Positions 41,551 to 50,686 are shown, counted from the first letter of the stretch. The stretch is DNA of 64,000 nt from Alcanivorax sp. (GCA_022449455.1 JAKUPL010000003.1:1-64000), one strand, 5' to 3'. Made by a program: numbers and translations. The notes: generated by a model from the sequence alone, not told the origin.

Positions 41551-42840
41551 ATGAAACTACATCACCAGATCTTTCTGGCCATGGTTCTCGGCGGCGTGGC
41601 CGGGGCCCTCACGTCGGAAAGCACCGCCCTGGTCGGGGTGCCGTTGCTGTCGGTCTACGACCTGCTCGGCGATCTCTTTATCAACGCCTTGAAGATGGTG
41701 GTGGTGCCGTTGATCACCACCGCCATTATCAGCGGCATGATCAACGTGGGCGACGGCGATAACCTGGGCCGCCTGGGCGCCAAGACCGTGGCGTTCTATC
41801 TGACCACCAGCCTGATCGCGGTGCTGGTGGGCCTGCTGGTGGTGAATGTGATTTCCCCGGGCATCATCGACGGCCAGCCGGCCCGCGACCTGCTGGGGCT
41901 GTCCGCGGACACCGAGCAGACCCTGCAAAGCATCGAGGGCCGGGGTGCCGCCGATTTCACCCAGATCCTGCGCCAGATGTTGCCGCCCAACCTGTTCCAG
42001 GCGGCGGCGGAAACGCAGATGCTGGGGCTGATCGTGTTTTCCCTGTTCTTCGGCTTCTTCCTGCGCACCCTGCCCGGCGCGCCCGGCGAGCATCTGCGCC
42101 AGACCATCGAGGGCATCTACCAGGTGATCCTGCGCATCACCATGGTGATCATCCGCTTCGCGCCGGTGGGCGTGTTCGGCCTGATCGCGGTGACCGTCAG
42201 CCGCACCGGCCTGGACGCGGTGGAGCCACTGGCGCTGTTCTTCGTCACCGTGCTGCTGGCGCTGGGCTTGCATATGTTCGTGGTCATGCCGCTGCTGATC
42301 CGCGGGCTGGCGAAACGGTCTCCCTGGCGACATCTGCAGGCCATGACCCCGGCCCTGCTCACCGCGTTTTCGTCGGCCAGCTCCGCCGCCACCCTGCCGC
42401 TGAGCATGGAGTGCGTGGAGAAGCGCTCCGGCGTCTCCAACCGCACCGCCAGCTTCGTGCTGCCGCTGGGCGCCACCGTCAATATGGACGGCACCGCGCT
42501 GTATGAGTGCGTGGCGGCGATTTTCATCGCCCAGGCCTACGGGCTGGATTTGTCCCTGACCACCCAGTTTCTGATCGTCATCACCGCCCTGCTCACCTCC
42601 ATCGGCGTGGCCAGCATTCCCGCCGCCAGCCTGGTGGCGATCACCGTGATCCTGGGCGTGATCGGCCTGCCCGCCGAAGCCATCGGTCTGATTCTGGTCA
42701 CCGACCGGCTGCTGGACATGTGCCGCACCGCCGTGAATATCTGGGGTGACAGCGTCTGCGCGGTGCTGTTGGCGCGCAGCGAGGGCGAGGAGGACGTGCT
42801 GCGGGGGCCGATGCGAGAACTGAGCGTGGAACGGGACTGA
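41551..42840 (+). CDS. Dicarboxylate/amino acid:cation symporter (DAACS family)
   Basis: 429 residues with eight membrane helices and two re-entrant loops. Family marks: Ser-Ser-Ala-Ala-Thr-Leu-Pro-Leu hairpin (near 288), Asn-Met-Asp-Gly-Thr-Ala in helix 7 (near 311), and Asp-Met-Cys-Arg-Thr-Ala-Val-Asn in helix 8 (near 388). The Arg in helix 8 points to an acidic substrate such as glutamate, aspartate or a C4-dicarboxylate. The next gene starts immediately after its stop. Confidence 0.92.
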   Translation: MKLHHQIFLAMVLGGVAGALTSESTALVGVPLLSVYDLLGDLFINALKMVVVPLITTAIISGMINVGDGDNLGRLGAKTVAFYLTTSLIAVLVGLLVVNVISPGIIDGQPARDLLGLSADTEQTLQSIEGRGAADFTQILRQMLPPNLFQAAAETQMLGLIVFSLFFGFFLRTLPGAPGEHLRQTIEGIYQVILRITMVIIRFAPVGVFGLIAVTVSRTGLDAVEPLALFFVTVLLALGLHMFVVMPLLIRGLAKRSPWRHLQAMTPALLTAFSSASSAATLPLSMECVEKRSGVSNRTASFVLPLGATVNMDGTALYECVAAIFIAQAYGLDLSLTTQFLIVITALLTSIGVASIPAASLVAITVILGVIGLPAEAIGLILVTDRLLDMCRTAVNIWGDSVCAVLLARSEGEEDVLRGPMRELSVERD

Positions 42841-43647
42841 ATGAACAGCAAACCGGTCATGCTGATCACCGGCGCCGCCCACGGACTGGGCCGGGCGCTG
42901 GCGGAACGGGCCATCACCGACCACCGGGTGGCGCTGTTCGACCGCGACGAGGCCGCCGGCCACGCCACCGCCGAAGCGCTGCGGCTGGCCGGCGGCGAGG
43001 TGCTGTTCCTGCACGGCGACGTCTCCAATGAGCGCGACCTGCGCCAGGCCATGGAGCGCATTCAGCGCCGCTGGGGGCGCCTGGACGTACTGATCAACAA
43101 CGCCGGGCTGGCCGCCGCCGGTCCGTTCGAGGCCCTGGACGAACAAAGCTGGGAGGCGCCCTGGCGGGTCAACGTGATGGGCGCGGTGTACGGTTGCCGG
43201 GCGGCGCTGACGGTGATGAAGCGTCAGGGCCACGGCCAGCTGGTCAACGTGGCCGCCCTGGCCGGCCTCACCGCGCCGCCGGGCATGGCCAGCTACGTGG
43301 CCTGCAACGCCGCCCTGATCCGTCTCAGCGAGGCCCTGGCGGCGGAGCTGTCGGTGCTCGGTATCCGTGTTTCGGTGGTCTGCCCCGACCTGTTTCCCAG
43401 TGATCTGGACCAGCGCATGGTGGGTGCCGACACGCTCAGCCGGGCGCGCCTGCATCGGGCGCTGCGGCGGGCGCCGGACAGCGCCGCCCTGGTGGCGGAA
43501 CGAATCCTCGCCGCCCTGCCCAAGGCACCGCTGCACATCTTTCCCCAGCGCGAGGCGAAAAAGGCCTGGCGCCGCAAGCGCCGCCGCCCGGCGCGGTTCC
43601 TGGAAGCGATGAAGGAAAAGGCGCGCCGCCTGCGGCGACACACCTGA
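42841..43647 (+). CDS. Short-chain dehydrogenase fold protein lacking catalytic Ser and Lys
   Basis: 268 residues of classical SDR layout: Gly-Ala-Ala-His-Gly-Leu-Gly cofactor loop (11-17), Asn-Asn-Ala-Gly (86-89) and Asn111. The active site is altered: the Ser 13 residues before the Tyr is Ala139, Tyr152 is kept, and the Lys four residues later is Asn156. It is therefore unlikely to be an ordinary oxidoreductase. The C-terminus (about 225-268) is very rich in Arg and Lys. The ATG follows the symporter TGA with no gap, so the pair is co-translated. Confidence 0.85.
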   Translation: MNSKPVMLITGAAHGLGRALAERAITDHRVALFDRDEAAGHATAEALRLAGGEVLFLHGDVSNERDLRQAMERIQRRWGRLDVLINNAGLAAAGPFEALDEQSWEAPWRVNVMGAVYGCRAALTVMKRQGHGQLVNVAALAGLTAPPGMASYVACNAALIRLSEALAAELSVLGIRVSVVCPDLFPSDLDQRMVGADTLSRARLHRALRRAPDSAALVAERILAALPKAPLHIFPQREAKKAWRRKRRRPARFLEAMKEKARRLRRHT

Positions 43648-43650
43648 AAA

Positions 43651-43745
43651 ACGATTCAGGATAAAAGACGATTCAGGATACAGGATGAAGGATACAGGCG
43701 TAGTGCCGTGCCCTCCCCTGTATCCTGTATCCTGCATCCTGTATC
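43651..43745. repeat. Intergenic palindrome built of GATACAG 7-nt units
   Basis: Three GATACAG/GATGAAG heptamers at 43677-43698 are an inverted copy of 43724-43745 (21 of 22 matches); further heptamers extend the right arm to 43717. ACGATTCAGGATA is also repeated directly at 43651-43663 and 43668-43680. The centre carries GCGTAGTGCC (43698-43707). It separates two convergent genes. Confidence 0.8.
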
Positions 43746-43749
43746 GCCG

Positions 43750-44256
43750 TCAGGCCCGGTGGTGCTCCCGGATGTAACGGATGGTATGGCGGTAATCGCC
43801 CTCCAGGGCCTGCTCGAAGCGTTCCGCGATCAGGCTCTCCAGCTTGCGCCCCACCAGCGGCACCGAGGATTTCACCGCCACCCGGGTGGTCTGCACCGTC
43901 TCGTCGCCGTCGGAGCGCAGCGCCATGGTGCCCCCCACCTTCACCGGCACGCTGCCGAGCACGAAACGGTAATCCGCCTGGTAGCCGGCCTGGGCCGGAC
44001 GCCAGCGGAACTCGGTGGTCAGTTCCGCTTGCTCGGGCAGGAATTTGCGGGCCACGCTCGGCACCTTGTCCAGGCGGATGGCGATGGGCTGGACGATGCG
44101 AATCAGAAAACCGTCACCCTGGGGCTCGAACGCCTCGAACCGATAATCCTCCACCTCGCCCCAGGCGAAGCGTTGTTCGAAAAACGCCTTGCTGGTCAGA
44201 ATGCCGTACAGCTCTTCCACGTTCACCGGATAACGGCGCTCGACGATCTCTTCCAT
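43750..44256 (-). CDS. DUF2505-like SRPBCC protein
   Basis: 168 residues. It reads as a START/SRPBCC-type fold: an N-terminal strand, Tyr-Pro-Val-x-Val-Glu-Glu-Leu-Tyr-Gly-Ile-Leu, then alternating strands and a long C-terminal helix ending Phe-Glu-Gln-Ala-Leu-Glu-Gly-Asp-Tyr. This pattern fits DUF2505, found mostly in lipid-rich actinobacteria and marine proteobacteria. Ligand unknown; no signal peptide. It converges with the SDR gene across the heptamer palindrome. Confidence 0.75.
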   Translation of the reverse strand: MEEIVERRYPVNVEELYGILTSKAFFEQRFAWGEVEDYRFEAFEPQGDGFLIRIVQPIAIRLDKVPSVARKFLPEQAELTTEFRWRPAQAGYQADYRFVLGSVPVKVGGTMALRSDGDETVQTTRVAVKSSVPLVGRKLESLIAERFEQALEGDYRHTIRYIREHHRA

Positions 44257-44321
44257 TTTCTCTCCTGATGAAAAGCGTCACGGTCATGGGCCGACCTGGC
44301 CGGCAACGCTACACTGACGTT

Positions 44322-44351
44322 TGTGCCAATTCCACTTGTACCAATGCCACT
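44322..44351. repeat. 15-bp tandem repeat
   Basis: TGTGCCAATTCCACT (44322-44336) is followed directly by TGTACCAATGCCACT (44337-44351), 13 of 15 matches, 27 bases before the enoyl reductase ATG. It may be a pair of regulator half-sites. Confidence 0.55.
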
Positions 44352-44377
44352 GACCCGCCCGGCAACAAGGAGATGCC

Positions 44378-45559
44378 ATGACCACACGTCCCTACGCAAT
44401 GGTGCTGTTCGGCGCCACCGGCTTCACCGGCGGACTGACCGCGCACTATCTGGCCCGCCATCTGCCGCCGGGTACGCCCTGGGCCCTGGCCGGCCGCAAC
44501 CGCGCCAAACTGGAACAGGTGGCGGCCGGGCTCAGCGGCGACGCCGATGCCCCCGCCCTGCTGGAAGCGGACAGCGCCGACCCGCGTGCCCTGGCGGAGC
44601 TGGCCGCCGCCACCCGCGCCCTGGCCACCACCGTGGGCCCTTATATGCGCCACGGCGAACCGCTGGTGCGGGCCTGCGTGGAACAGGGCACCCATTACTG
44701 CGATCTTACCGGCGAGCCGGAGTTCGTGAATACCCTGATTCCGCGCTACCACGAAGCGGCTCAACAGGCCGGCTGCGCCATCGTCAACTGTTGCGGCTTC
44801 GACTCCATTCCCCACGATGCCGGCGCCCTGTTCACGGTGCGCGAACTGGCCCGTGCCCACGGCGGCCGGCTGACCGCCCCGGTCAGCGTGGAAGGGGCGG
44901 TGTCGTTCTCCGCCTCGTTCTCCGGCGGCACCTGGCAGTCGGCCCTGGAGGCGTTCGCGCGGCCCCGCCAGAACCAGCAGCGCCTGCGCGACGCCCGCGT
45001 GCGGCTCAAGCAATGGTATCCGCGCCCGGTCGGCACCCTCTCGCCCCGACCGCACAAGGACGAGCCCCTGGGCGGCTGGCTGGCGCCCATGCCCACCATC
45101 GACCCGCTGGTGGTGCTGCGCTCCGCCAGTGCCCTGGAGGACTACGGCCCCGCCTTCCGCTATGGCCACTACCTGGTGACGCCGAGCCTGGCGAAACTGG
45201 TGGGCGGCGCCGCCGGCGTCGGCGGCCTGGTGCTGGCCGCGCAGATTGGCCCGCTGCGTCGGCGGCTGATGAACAGCCGCCCGTCCGGGGCCGGGCCGGA
45301 CCCGGAAACCCGCGCCCGCTCCTGGTTTCAGGTGCGCTTCCGCGGACGCTGCGGCGACACCGAGGTGCGCTGCCGGGTGGCCGGCGGCGACCCGGGCTAC
45401 GACGAAACCGCCAAGATGCTGTCGGAAACGCTGATGGGGCTGGCGCTGGATCAGGGCGCGCCGGACCACACTGGCGTGGTGACGCCGGTGATGGCCCTGG
45501 GCGACCGCCTGATCGAGCGGCTGCAAGCGGCGGGCATGGTGTTCGAGCGCGAGGCCTGA
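44378..45559 (+). CDS. Saccharopine dehydrogenase-like / trans-acting enoyl reductase family protein
   Basis: 393 residues. The N-terminal Rossmann domain has Phe-Gly-Ala-Thr-Gly-Phe-Thr-Gly (near 11-18) and Ala-Gly-Arg-Asn-Arg-x-Lys-Leu. Relatives in mycobacteria (Rv2449c/Rv2953 group) include a trans-acting enoyl reductase for phthiocerol lipids; most bacterial members have no known substrate. AAGGAG precedes the ATG. It converges with an alpha/beta hydrolase gene whose stop is adjacent. Confidence 0.85.
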   Translation: MTTRPYAMVLFGATGFTGGLTAHYLARHLPPGTPWALAGRNRAKLEQVAAGLSGDADAPALLEADSADPRALAELAAATRALATTVGPYMRHGEPLVRACVEQGTHYCDLTGEPEFVNTLIPRYHEAAQQAGCAIVNCCGFDSIPHDAGALFTVRELARAHGGRLTAPVSVEGAVSFSASFSGGTWQSALEAFARPRQNQQRLRDARVRLKQWYPRPVGTLSPRPHKDEPLGGWLAPMPTIDPLVVLRSASALEDYGPAFRYGHYLVTPSLAKLVGGAAGVGGLVLAAQIGPLRRRLMNSRPSGAGPDPETRARSWFQVRFRGRCGDTEVRCRVAGGDPGYDETAKMLSETLMGLALDQGAPDHTGVVTPVMALGDRLIERLQAAGMVFEREA

Positions 45560-46411
45560 TCAGCCGCCCAGAAAGGCGCCGATCTCGGTGGCCACCGGCG
45601 CCGGGTCGTCCATATGCAGATGATGACGACCCGGCAGCCGACCCACGGTGACGTCCGCCAGCCAGGCGATGCGATGGTCGAAGCGGCCGTCGCCGCCGAG
45701 ACCCTGGTCGCCCAGGATCAGCAGCGTGGGCGCGGGGATCGCGCGCACGAAACCTTCCACCTGTTGCTCGGTGAGACGCAGCGACGAGGTCAGCCGCAGG
45801 CGTGCGTCGGCGCGCCAGGTCCAGCCGCCGTCCACCGGCTCCAGGCCCCGCTCGCAGAGCAGGCGCGCGGAGGCTTCCTCCAGCCCCCCCAGGGCCGGCA
45901 GCCGGGCGGCCACCGCCTGTTCCGGATCGGCGTACACCGGCTTGCGCTTGCCCGGCAGGGTCCGCATTTGCTCGATGGCCTTGCGCAGGGTGTCCGGGGC
46001 ATCGTCGCCGGCGGTGGCCGGCGGCCCCAGGCCTTCGATCAGCACCAGCTTCTCCACCCGTTCCGGGAAAGTGCCGGCGAACAGGCACGCCACCCCCGCG
46101 CCCATCGAGTGCCCCATCAGCACGAAGCGCTCCCAGCCCAGTGCATCCGCCACCGCCAGCACATCGCGCACATGGTCCACGTAATGGGTGGCCTGGTCCG
46201 CCGGCCGGTGGTCGGAATGACCGTGGCCGGCGAAATCCAGCGCCACCATGGGATTGGGCAGCTTGCCGGCCAGCGGCAAGAACGAGGCCGCGTTGTCGAG
46301 CCAGCCGTGCAGCGCCAGAATCGGCAGCCCCTCACCCTCCCATTGCAATGCCGCCAGATCCTGGCCGTAGACGTGAAAGCGGCGTTCCGCCGGCGGCTCA
46401 GAGCGCCACAT
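45560..46411 (-). CDS. Alpha/beta hydrolase
   Basis: 283 residues. The nucleophile elbow is Gly-His-Ser102-Met-Gly, the oxyanion His-Gly-Trp lies near residue 35, and the catalytic His is near the end in Gly-Arg-His-His-Leu-His. Soluble; substrate unknown, likely an ester or acyl compound. ATG at 46411 has GGGAG upstream; the in-frame GTG at 46414 is less likely. It overlaps the end of the upstream hydrolase gene by 14 bases. Confidence 0.88.
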   Translation of the reverse strand: MWRSEPPAERRFHVYGQDLAALQWEGEGLPILALHGWLDNAASFLPLAGKLPNPMVALDFAGHGHSDHRPADQATHYVDHVRDVLAVADALGWERFVLMGHSMGAGVACLFAGTFPERVEKLVLIEGLGPPATAGDDAPDTLRKAIEQMRTLPGKRKPVYADPEQAVAARLPALGGLEEASARLLCERGLEPVDGGWTWRADARLRLTSSLRLTEQQVEGFVRAIPAPTLLILGDQGLGGDGRFDHRIAWLADVTVGRLPGRHHLHMDDPAPVATEIGAFLGG

Positions 46412-47240
46412 CACGTTGCTCCCGATGATCGGCGCCGAGCAGGTCGTCCAGCGTGGCCAGCACCAGCGCGGCGGTGCCCTCGGGACGCTCCAGGGGGTAC
46501 ATATGGCTGCCCGGCGCGAACAGGCGCTTCATGCGATGGCGCCGGGCGTGGCGGGCGCCGCCCTGATGAAAGAAGTCCGGCGAGCGCTCCCCGGTGACCA
46601 GCGCGCCGGGCACCTTGAGGCGCGGCAACCGGGTCACGCCGGTGGGCGTTTCCCGGAACACCGCCACTTCCACCTCCGGCCGGAAGCGCAGCCGCCAACC
46701 GTCGCCGTGGCGCTCCAGACCGTGTTCCAGATAATGCGCCAGCGAGCGCGGGTCGAACGCCTTGAACATGCCCCGGGACTGGAAGTAGCTCTGCACATCG
46801 TCCCAGCTCGCCCAGTAGTCCAACCGGCCCTTGCTCTTGCGCGCCGGCGAGAAGCGCTCGCCCAGGCCGGTGAGCCGCGCCAGCCGGTAGCCCACCCCCT
46901 GCAGGCCGTTGGCCACCGGCGGGTCGAGCATCACCAGGGCACTGAACCAGTCCGGATGGCGCTGGGCCACCCAGAACATCAGCACCGAGCCCATGGAGTG
47001 ACCCAGGCCGATGATCGGTTTGGGCAGGGGTTCGAGAAAGGCTTCCAGCTCCAGGCTCAGGCTCTCCCAATTGGCGTCCACCGGGTAGCGGGGATCCTGG
47101 CCCAGGCATTCCGCCACGCGCACGTCGTAAGGGTCGCGCAGCGGGTCCAGAAAGGTGTCGTAGCTGTGGCCGGGAACACCGTTGGCGTGGGCGAACGCCA
47201 GCACCGGCTTGCGGCCGGCCAACAGGGCCGCGTCGTTCAT
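46398..47240 (-). CDS. Alpha/beta hydrolase
   Basis: 280 residues. Nucleophile elbow Gly-His-Ser82-Met-Gly, oxyanion His-Ala-Asn-Gly near residue 18-21, and probable catalytic His in Pro-Gly-Ser-His-Met near residue 250. It differs clearly from its neighbour, so the two are not recent duplicates. The overlapping reading frames suggest coupled expression. Substrate unknown. Confidence 0.88.
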   Translation of the reverse strand: MNDAALLAGRKPVLAFAHANGVPGHSYDTFLDPLRDPYDVRVAECLGQDPRYPVDANWESLSLELEAFLEPLPKPIIGLGHSMGSVLMFWVAQRHPDWFSALVMLDPPVANGLQGVGYRLARLTGLGERFSPARKSKGRLDYWASWDDVQSYFQSRGMFKAFDPRSLAHYLEHGLERHGDGWRLRFRPEVEVAVFRETPTGVTRLPRLKVPGALVTGERSPDFFHQGGARHARRHRMKRLFAPGSHMYPLERPEGTAALVLATLDDLLGADHREQRDVAL

Positions 47241-47354
47241 ATCCGTCTCCTCGAAACCGAACGCCGATGATACCCGCCTGGCGGGTCAAACTCATGGACC
47301 GATTCAACCGCGCACCGATCCGGTGGTGTACAATGCGCCGCAAACGGAGGTGAT

Positions 47355-48179
47355 ATGACGCTGATTTCATTCAACATCAATGGCATTCGCGCCCGTCTCC
47401 ACCAGTTGGAGACGTTGCTGGAAAAATACCGCCCGACGCTGGTGGGCCTGCAGGAAACCAAGGTGCAGGACAGCGAGTTCCCGGAACAGGCGGTGCGCGA
47501 TCTGGGCTACCACCCGTACTATTTCGGGCAGAAAGGCCACTACGGCGTCGCCCTGCTCACCCGTGAACCGCTGGAGGAAGTGCGTTACGGCTTTCCCAAC
47601 GACGGCGAGGATTCCCAACGGCGCATGATCATCGGCCGTTTCAACGATGTGGACGGCAAACCGGTCACGGTGCTTAACGGCTATTTTCCCCAGGGCGAAA
47701 ACCGCGAGCATCCGGTCAAGTTTCCGGCCAAGGAAAAGTTCTACCAGGATCTGCAGGATTACCTGGAACAGCACCATCGCCCGGATGAACAGCTGGCGAT
47801 CATGGGCGACTTCAATATCTCCTCCACCGACCGGGACATCGGCATCGGCGAAGCCAATCGCAAGCGCTGGCTGCGCGAGGGCAAAACCAGCTTCCTGCCC
47901 GAGGAACGGGAATGGTGGCAGCGGCTGGTGGATTGGGGCCTGGTGGACACCTTCCGCCACCGTTTCCCGGACACCGACGACGTGTTCTCCTGGTTTGATT
48001 ATCGTTCCAAGGGCTTCGACCGGGACCCGCGCCGGGGCCTGCGCATCGACACCGTGCTGGCCACGCCGGCGCTGCTGGAGCGCCTCACCGATACCGGCGT
48101 GGATTACGATATTCGCGGCATGGAACGGCCCTCGGACCACTGTCCGGTGTGGAGCCGCTTCGATAACCTGCCCACATGA
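47355..48179 (+). CDS. xthA: Exodeoxyribonuclease III
   Basis: 274 residues, close along its length to E. coli XthA. Mg2+-dependent AP endonuclease and 3'-5' exonuclease in base excision repair. Key blocks: Asn7-x-Asn-Gly, Gln-Glu-Thr-Lys (Glu34), Gly-Asp-Phe-Asn-Ile near 151, Trp-Phe-Asp-Tyr-Arg near 214, and Ser-Asp-His-Cys-Pro near 259. A TACAAT box at 47329-47334 may be its -10. It overlaps the next gene by four bases (ATGA). Confidence 0.97.
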   Translation: MTLISFNINGIRARLHQLETLLEKYRPTLVGLQETKVQDSEFPEQAVRDLGYHPYYFGQKGHYGVALLTREPLEEVRYGFPNDGEDSQRRMIIGRFNDVDGKPVTVLNGYFPQGENREHPVKFPAKEKFYQDLQDYLEQHHRPDEQLAIMGDFNISSTDRDIGIGEANRKRWLREGKTSFLPEEREWWQRLVDWGLVDTFRHRFPDTDDVFSWFDYRSKGFDRDPRRGLRIDTVLATPALLERLTDTGVDYDIRGMERPSDHCPVWSRFDNLPT

Positions 48180-49186
48180 GTGTTCATGTCCACCTGAAGA
48201 AACTGCGCCCGGGGCTCGATTCCCTGGGCTTTCTGATCGACGTGCTGATGATCGTTCTGGTGATCGTCAATCTGGCGTTGATCGTCTTCGATTGGGTGTA
48301 TCGGGTGGAGTCGGTGCAGGCTCTGCTGCAAACCTGGGTGCCGGGTTTCTACACCTTCTACAAGGAACAGATCCACGCCAATTTCTTTGAAATCGATCTG
48401 GCCTTCGTCACCGTCTATCTGACCGAGTTCGTGGTCCGCTGGGGCTTCGCCATCGCCCGGCGCACCTATCACCGCTGGTTCTTCTATCCGTTCGTGCATT
48501 GGTACGACTTGCTCGGCTGCATCCCGGTGGGCAGCTTCCGCTGGCTGCGGATCCTGCGCGTGGTGAGCCTGATGTTCCGGCTGCAGAAAATGGGCGTGGT
48601 GGACTTCCGTGACACCTATCCGGGCCGCACCGTGATCAAGTACTACAAGATCCTTATGGAAGAAATTTCCGATCGGGTGGTGATCAACGTGCTGGAAGGC
48701 GCGCAGCGGGAAATCCGCACCGGCGGCCCGATGATGCACCGCATCGAACGGGAAGTGCTGGCGCCCCGGCGCGAGCAGTTGGTCGATTACGTGGCCGGAC
48801 GCATCGCCGCCGCCACCCATCGCAGCCACGATCAATACCGGGACCGGCTCGGCGAGTATCTGGTCTACCTGACCGACGAGGCGGTGCAGCGCACCGCCGC
48901 CGGCCGGCGCCTGGCGCAAATGCCGGTGGCCGGCCCGCGCGCCATCGCCCTGCTCGGCGACACCGTGCGCGACAGTGGCACCGCTTTGGTGGATCAGTTG
49001 GTGGAGGACATCAGCTCACCGGCCAACCGGCCGCGCCTGGACGCATTGATCGACGACATCATCAGCGCCTCCGGCGGCGGCGGCGAACAGCTCAACGAGA
49101 TGGTGAAGCAGACGCTGCTGGAAATTCTGGACCATGTGAAAGCCCAGGTGGCGGTGCAGCACTGGAAGGAAGAAGAACCGTTCTAG
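48176..49186 (+). CDS. Voltage-sensor-like membrane protein without pore domain
   Basis: 336 residues. Four hydrophobic segments (about 17-42, 70-94, 101-118, 120-137). The fourth has Arg122, Arg125, Arg128 and Arg135, the every-third-residue pattern of S4 voltage-sensor helices; Glu84 and Asp74 in the second could be countercharges. No S5-S6 pore or selectivity filter follows; instead a 195-residue soluble, helical C-terminus. It could be a voltage-sensing domain coupled to a cytosolic module, or a relative of bacterial ion channels that lost the pore. Coupled to xthA by an ATGA overlap. Confidence 0.75.
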   Translation: MSVHVHLKKLRPGLDSLGFLIDVLMIVLVIVNLALIVFDWVYRVESVQALLQTWVPGFYTFYKEQIHANFFEIDLAFVTVYLTEFVVRWGFAIARRTYHRWFFYPFVHWYDLLGCIPVGSFRWLRILRVVSLMFRLQKMGVVDFRDTYPGRTVIKYYKILMEEISDRVVINVLEGAQREIRTGGPMMHRIEREVLAPRREQLVDYVAGRIAAATHRSHDQYRDRLGEYLVYLTDEAVQRTAAGRRLAQMPVAGPRAIALLGDTVRDSGTALVDQLVEDISSPANRPRLDALIDDIISASGGGGEQLNEMVKQTLLEILDHVKAQVAVQHWKEEEPF

Positions 49187-49193
49187 GGCCTGT

Positions 49194-49655
49194 TCAACCC
49201 GGGCCACGCATCCACAGCAGGCGGGCGCCGCCGGGGGCCGCCACTTCCACGTCCAGGGCCGCCACCGTGCCGACACGAAAGGCCGGCCGCGCGGTGGGCT
49301 CGCCGATCCAGGCGGCGGTGAGCAGGGACACCAGCGGCATGTGGCTGACCAGCACCGTGTTGTCCTGCTCCGGCTGCTGAATCAGCCAATCCAGAAACGC
49401 CTGGGGCCGGGCTTCCGGCACCAGCCAGCCGCACGCCTCCTGTTCCTGGCCACCAAAGGCGCGGGCGATGCACAGGGCGGTCTGCTGGGCGCGCCGGTAG
49501 GGGCTGGCGATCAGCCGTTCCATCCGCACCCCCTCGGCGCGCAGGTCCTGCCACAGCGCCATCACCTCCAGTCGGCCACGCTCGGTGAGCGGTCGTTCCG
49601 CGTCGGTGGGCGCCTGCGCCACGGCCTCGCCGTGACGGCACAGATAGACTCTCAA
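49194..49655 (-). CDS. sixA: Phosphohistidine phosphatase SixA
   Basis: 153 residues of the histidine phosphatase superfamily. Arg7-His8-Gly9 is the catalytic block, with Arg in Ser-Pro-Tyr-Arg-Arg-Ala near 55 and the second His in Val-Ser-His-Met-Pro near 104. SixA removes phosphate from His phosphotransfer domains (and Npr) in E. coli. The start is a TTG overlapping the gpsA stop (TTGA), so it is coupled to gpsA. Confidence 0.9.
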   Translation of the reverse strand: MRVYLCRHGEAVAQAPTDAERPLTERGRLEVMALWQDLRAEGVRMERLIASPYRRAQQTALCIARAFGGQEQEACGWLVPEARPQAFLDWLIQQPEQDNTVLVSHMPLVSLLTAAWIGEPTARPAFRVGTVAALDVEVAAPGGARLLWMRGPG

Positions 49656-50686
49656 GCGGTTCCCCCGTGAAAGCTGAACTCCACATCGTGCTTGTGCTCG
49701 CCGCTCATCAGCCGGGCGATCATGGTGTCCAGCGGTTTGCCCTCGTAGATGATTTCATAGAGCGCGGTGGCCAGGGGCATGTAGACGTTCAGTTCCCGGG
49801 CCCGGGTCGCCACCAGACGGATGGTGTTGAGGCCCTCGGCGGTCTGCCCGAGCGCCTCCAGTGCCTGGTTCAGGTCCTGGCCGCTGCCCAGGGCATGGCC
49901 GAGGCGATAGTTGCGGGACAGCGACGAGGAACAGGTGGCGATCAGGTCACCGACCCCGGACAGCCCCAGGAAGGTGAGCGGGTTGGCGCCCAGCTCCACG
50001 GCGAAGCGGCTCATCTCCGCCAGGGCCCGGGTCAGCATGAAACTGCGGCTGTTTTCGCCAATGCCGATGGCGGCGGCCATGCCGGACGCCACCGCGTAGA
50101 TGTTCTTGAGGGCGCCGCCCAGTTCCACACCATAAATGTCCGGGTTGTCATAGACCCGGAAGTACTCGCAGCTGAGCACCTTTTGCACCGTCTGGCAGAG
50201 CGCTTCGTCGGGGCTGGCGATCACCGTGCCGGTGAACTTGCGCTCGACGATCTCGCGGGCCAGATTCGGACCGCTGAGCACGCCAATGCGCGCCTGGTCC
50301 CACTCCCGCTTGAGCAGCTGGCTCATCAACAGGAAGCCGTCTTCGTGGATGCCCTTGGTGCAGCTGACCACCAGGGTGCCTTCGGCCACCTTGGGGCGGG
50401 CCTGACGCAGCACGTCCACGAAGGCGCTGGAAGGCACCGCCACGAACACCAGATCGGCGCCGTCCAGCACCTCGTTCAGGCTTTCCGTGGCGTGCACTCC
50501 TTCGGGCAGGGACTGGCCCGGCAGATAGCGGGGGTTTTCCCGGTCCTCGTTGATGGCGGCGGCGGTTTCCGGGTCGCGCACCCAGAGCCGGGTGCGATGG
50601 CCGTTCTCGGCCAGGATGCTGGCCATGGCGGTGCCGAAACTGCCACCGCCCAGGATCGCGGCGGTGTGTGGCTGATGCTGCTTCAC
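49652..50686 (-). CDS. gpsA: Glycerol-3-phosphate dehydrogenase [NAD(P)+]
   Basis: 344 residues. Makes sn-glycerol 3-phosphate for phospholipids. N-terminal Gly-Gly-Gly-Ser-Phe-Gly-Thr-Ala nucleotide loop (about 13), Gly-Pro-Asn-Leu-Ala block near 139, catalytic Lys in Gly-Gly-Ala-Leu-Lys-Asn near 194, and the Ser-Arg-Asn-Tyr-Arg segment near 258. The GTG at 50686 has AGGGG eight bases upstream; a frame to 50728 adds an Arg-rich extension without support. Confidence 0.95.
   Translation of the reverse strand: MKQHQPHTAAILGGGSFGTAMASILAENGHRTRLWVRDPETAAAINEDRENPRYLPGQSLPEGVHATESLNEVLDGADLVFVAVPSSAFVDVLRQARPKVAEGTLVVSCTKGIHEDGFLLMSQLLKREWDQARIGVLSGPNLAREIVERKFTGTVIASPDEALCQTVQKVLSCEYFRVYDNPDIYGVELGGALKNIYAVASGMAAAIGIGENSRSFMLTRALAEMSRFAVELGANPLTFLGLSGVGDLIATCSSSLSRNYRLGHALGSGQDLNQALEALGQTAEGLNTIRLVATRARELNVYMPLATALYEIIYEGKPLDTMIARLMSGEHKHDVEFSFHGGTA

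Noticed and set aside
41557-43737. A 726-codon minus-strand frame across the symporter and SDR genes
   Set aside because: His/Gln/Gly-rich shadow translation; both plus-strand genes are clearly conserved families.
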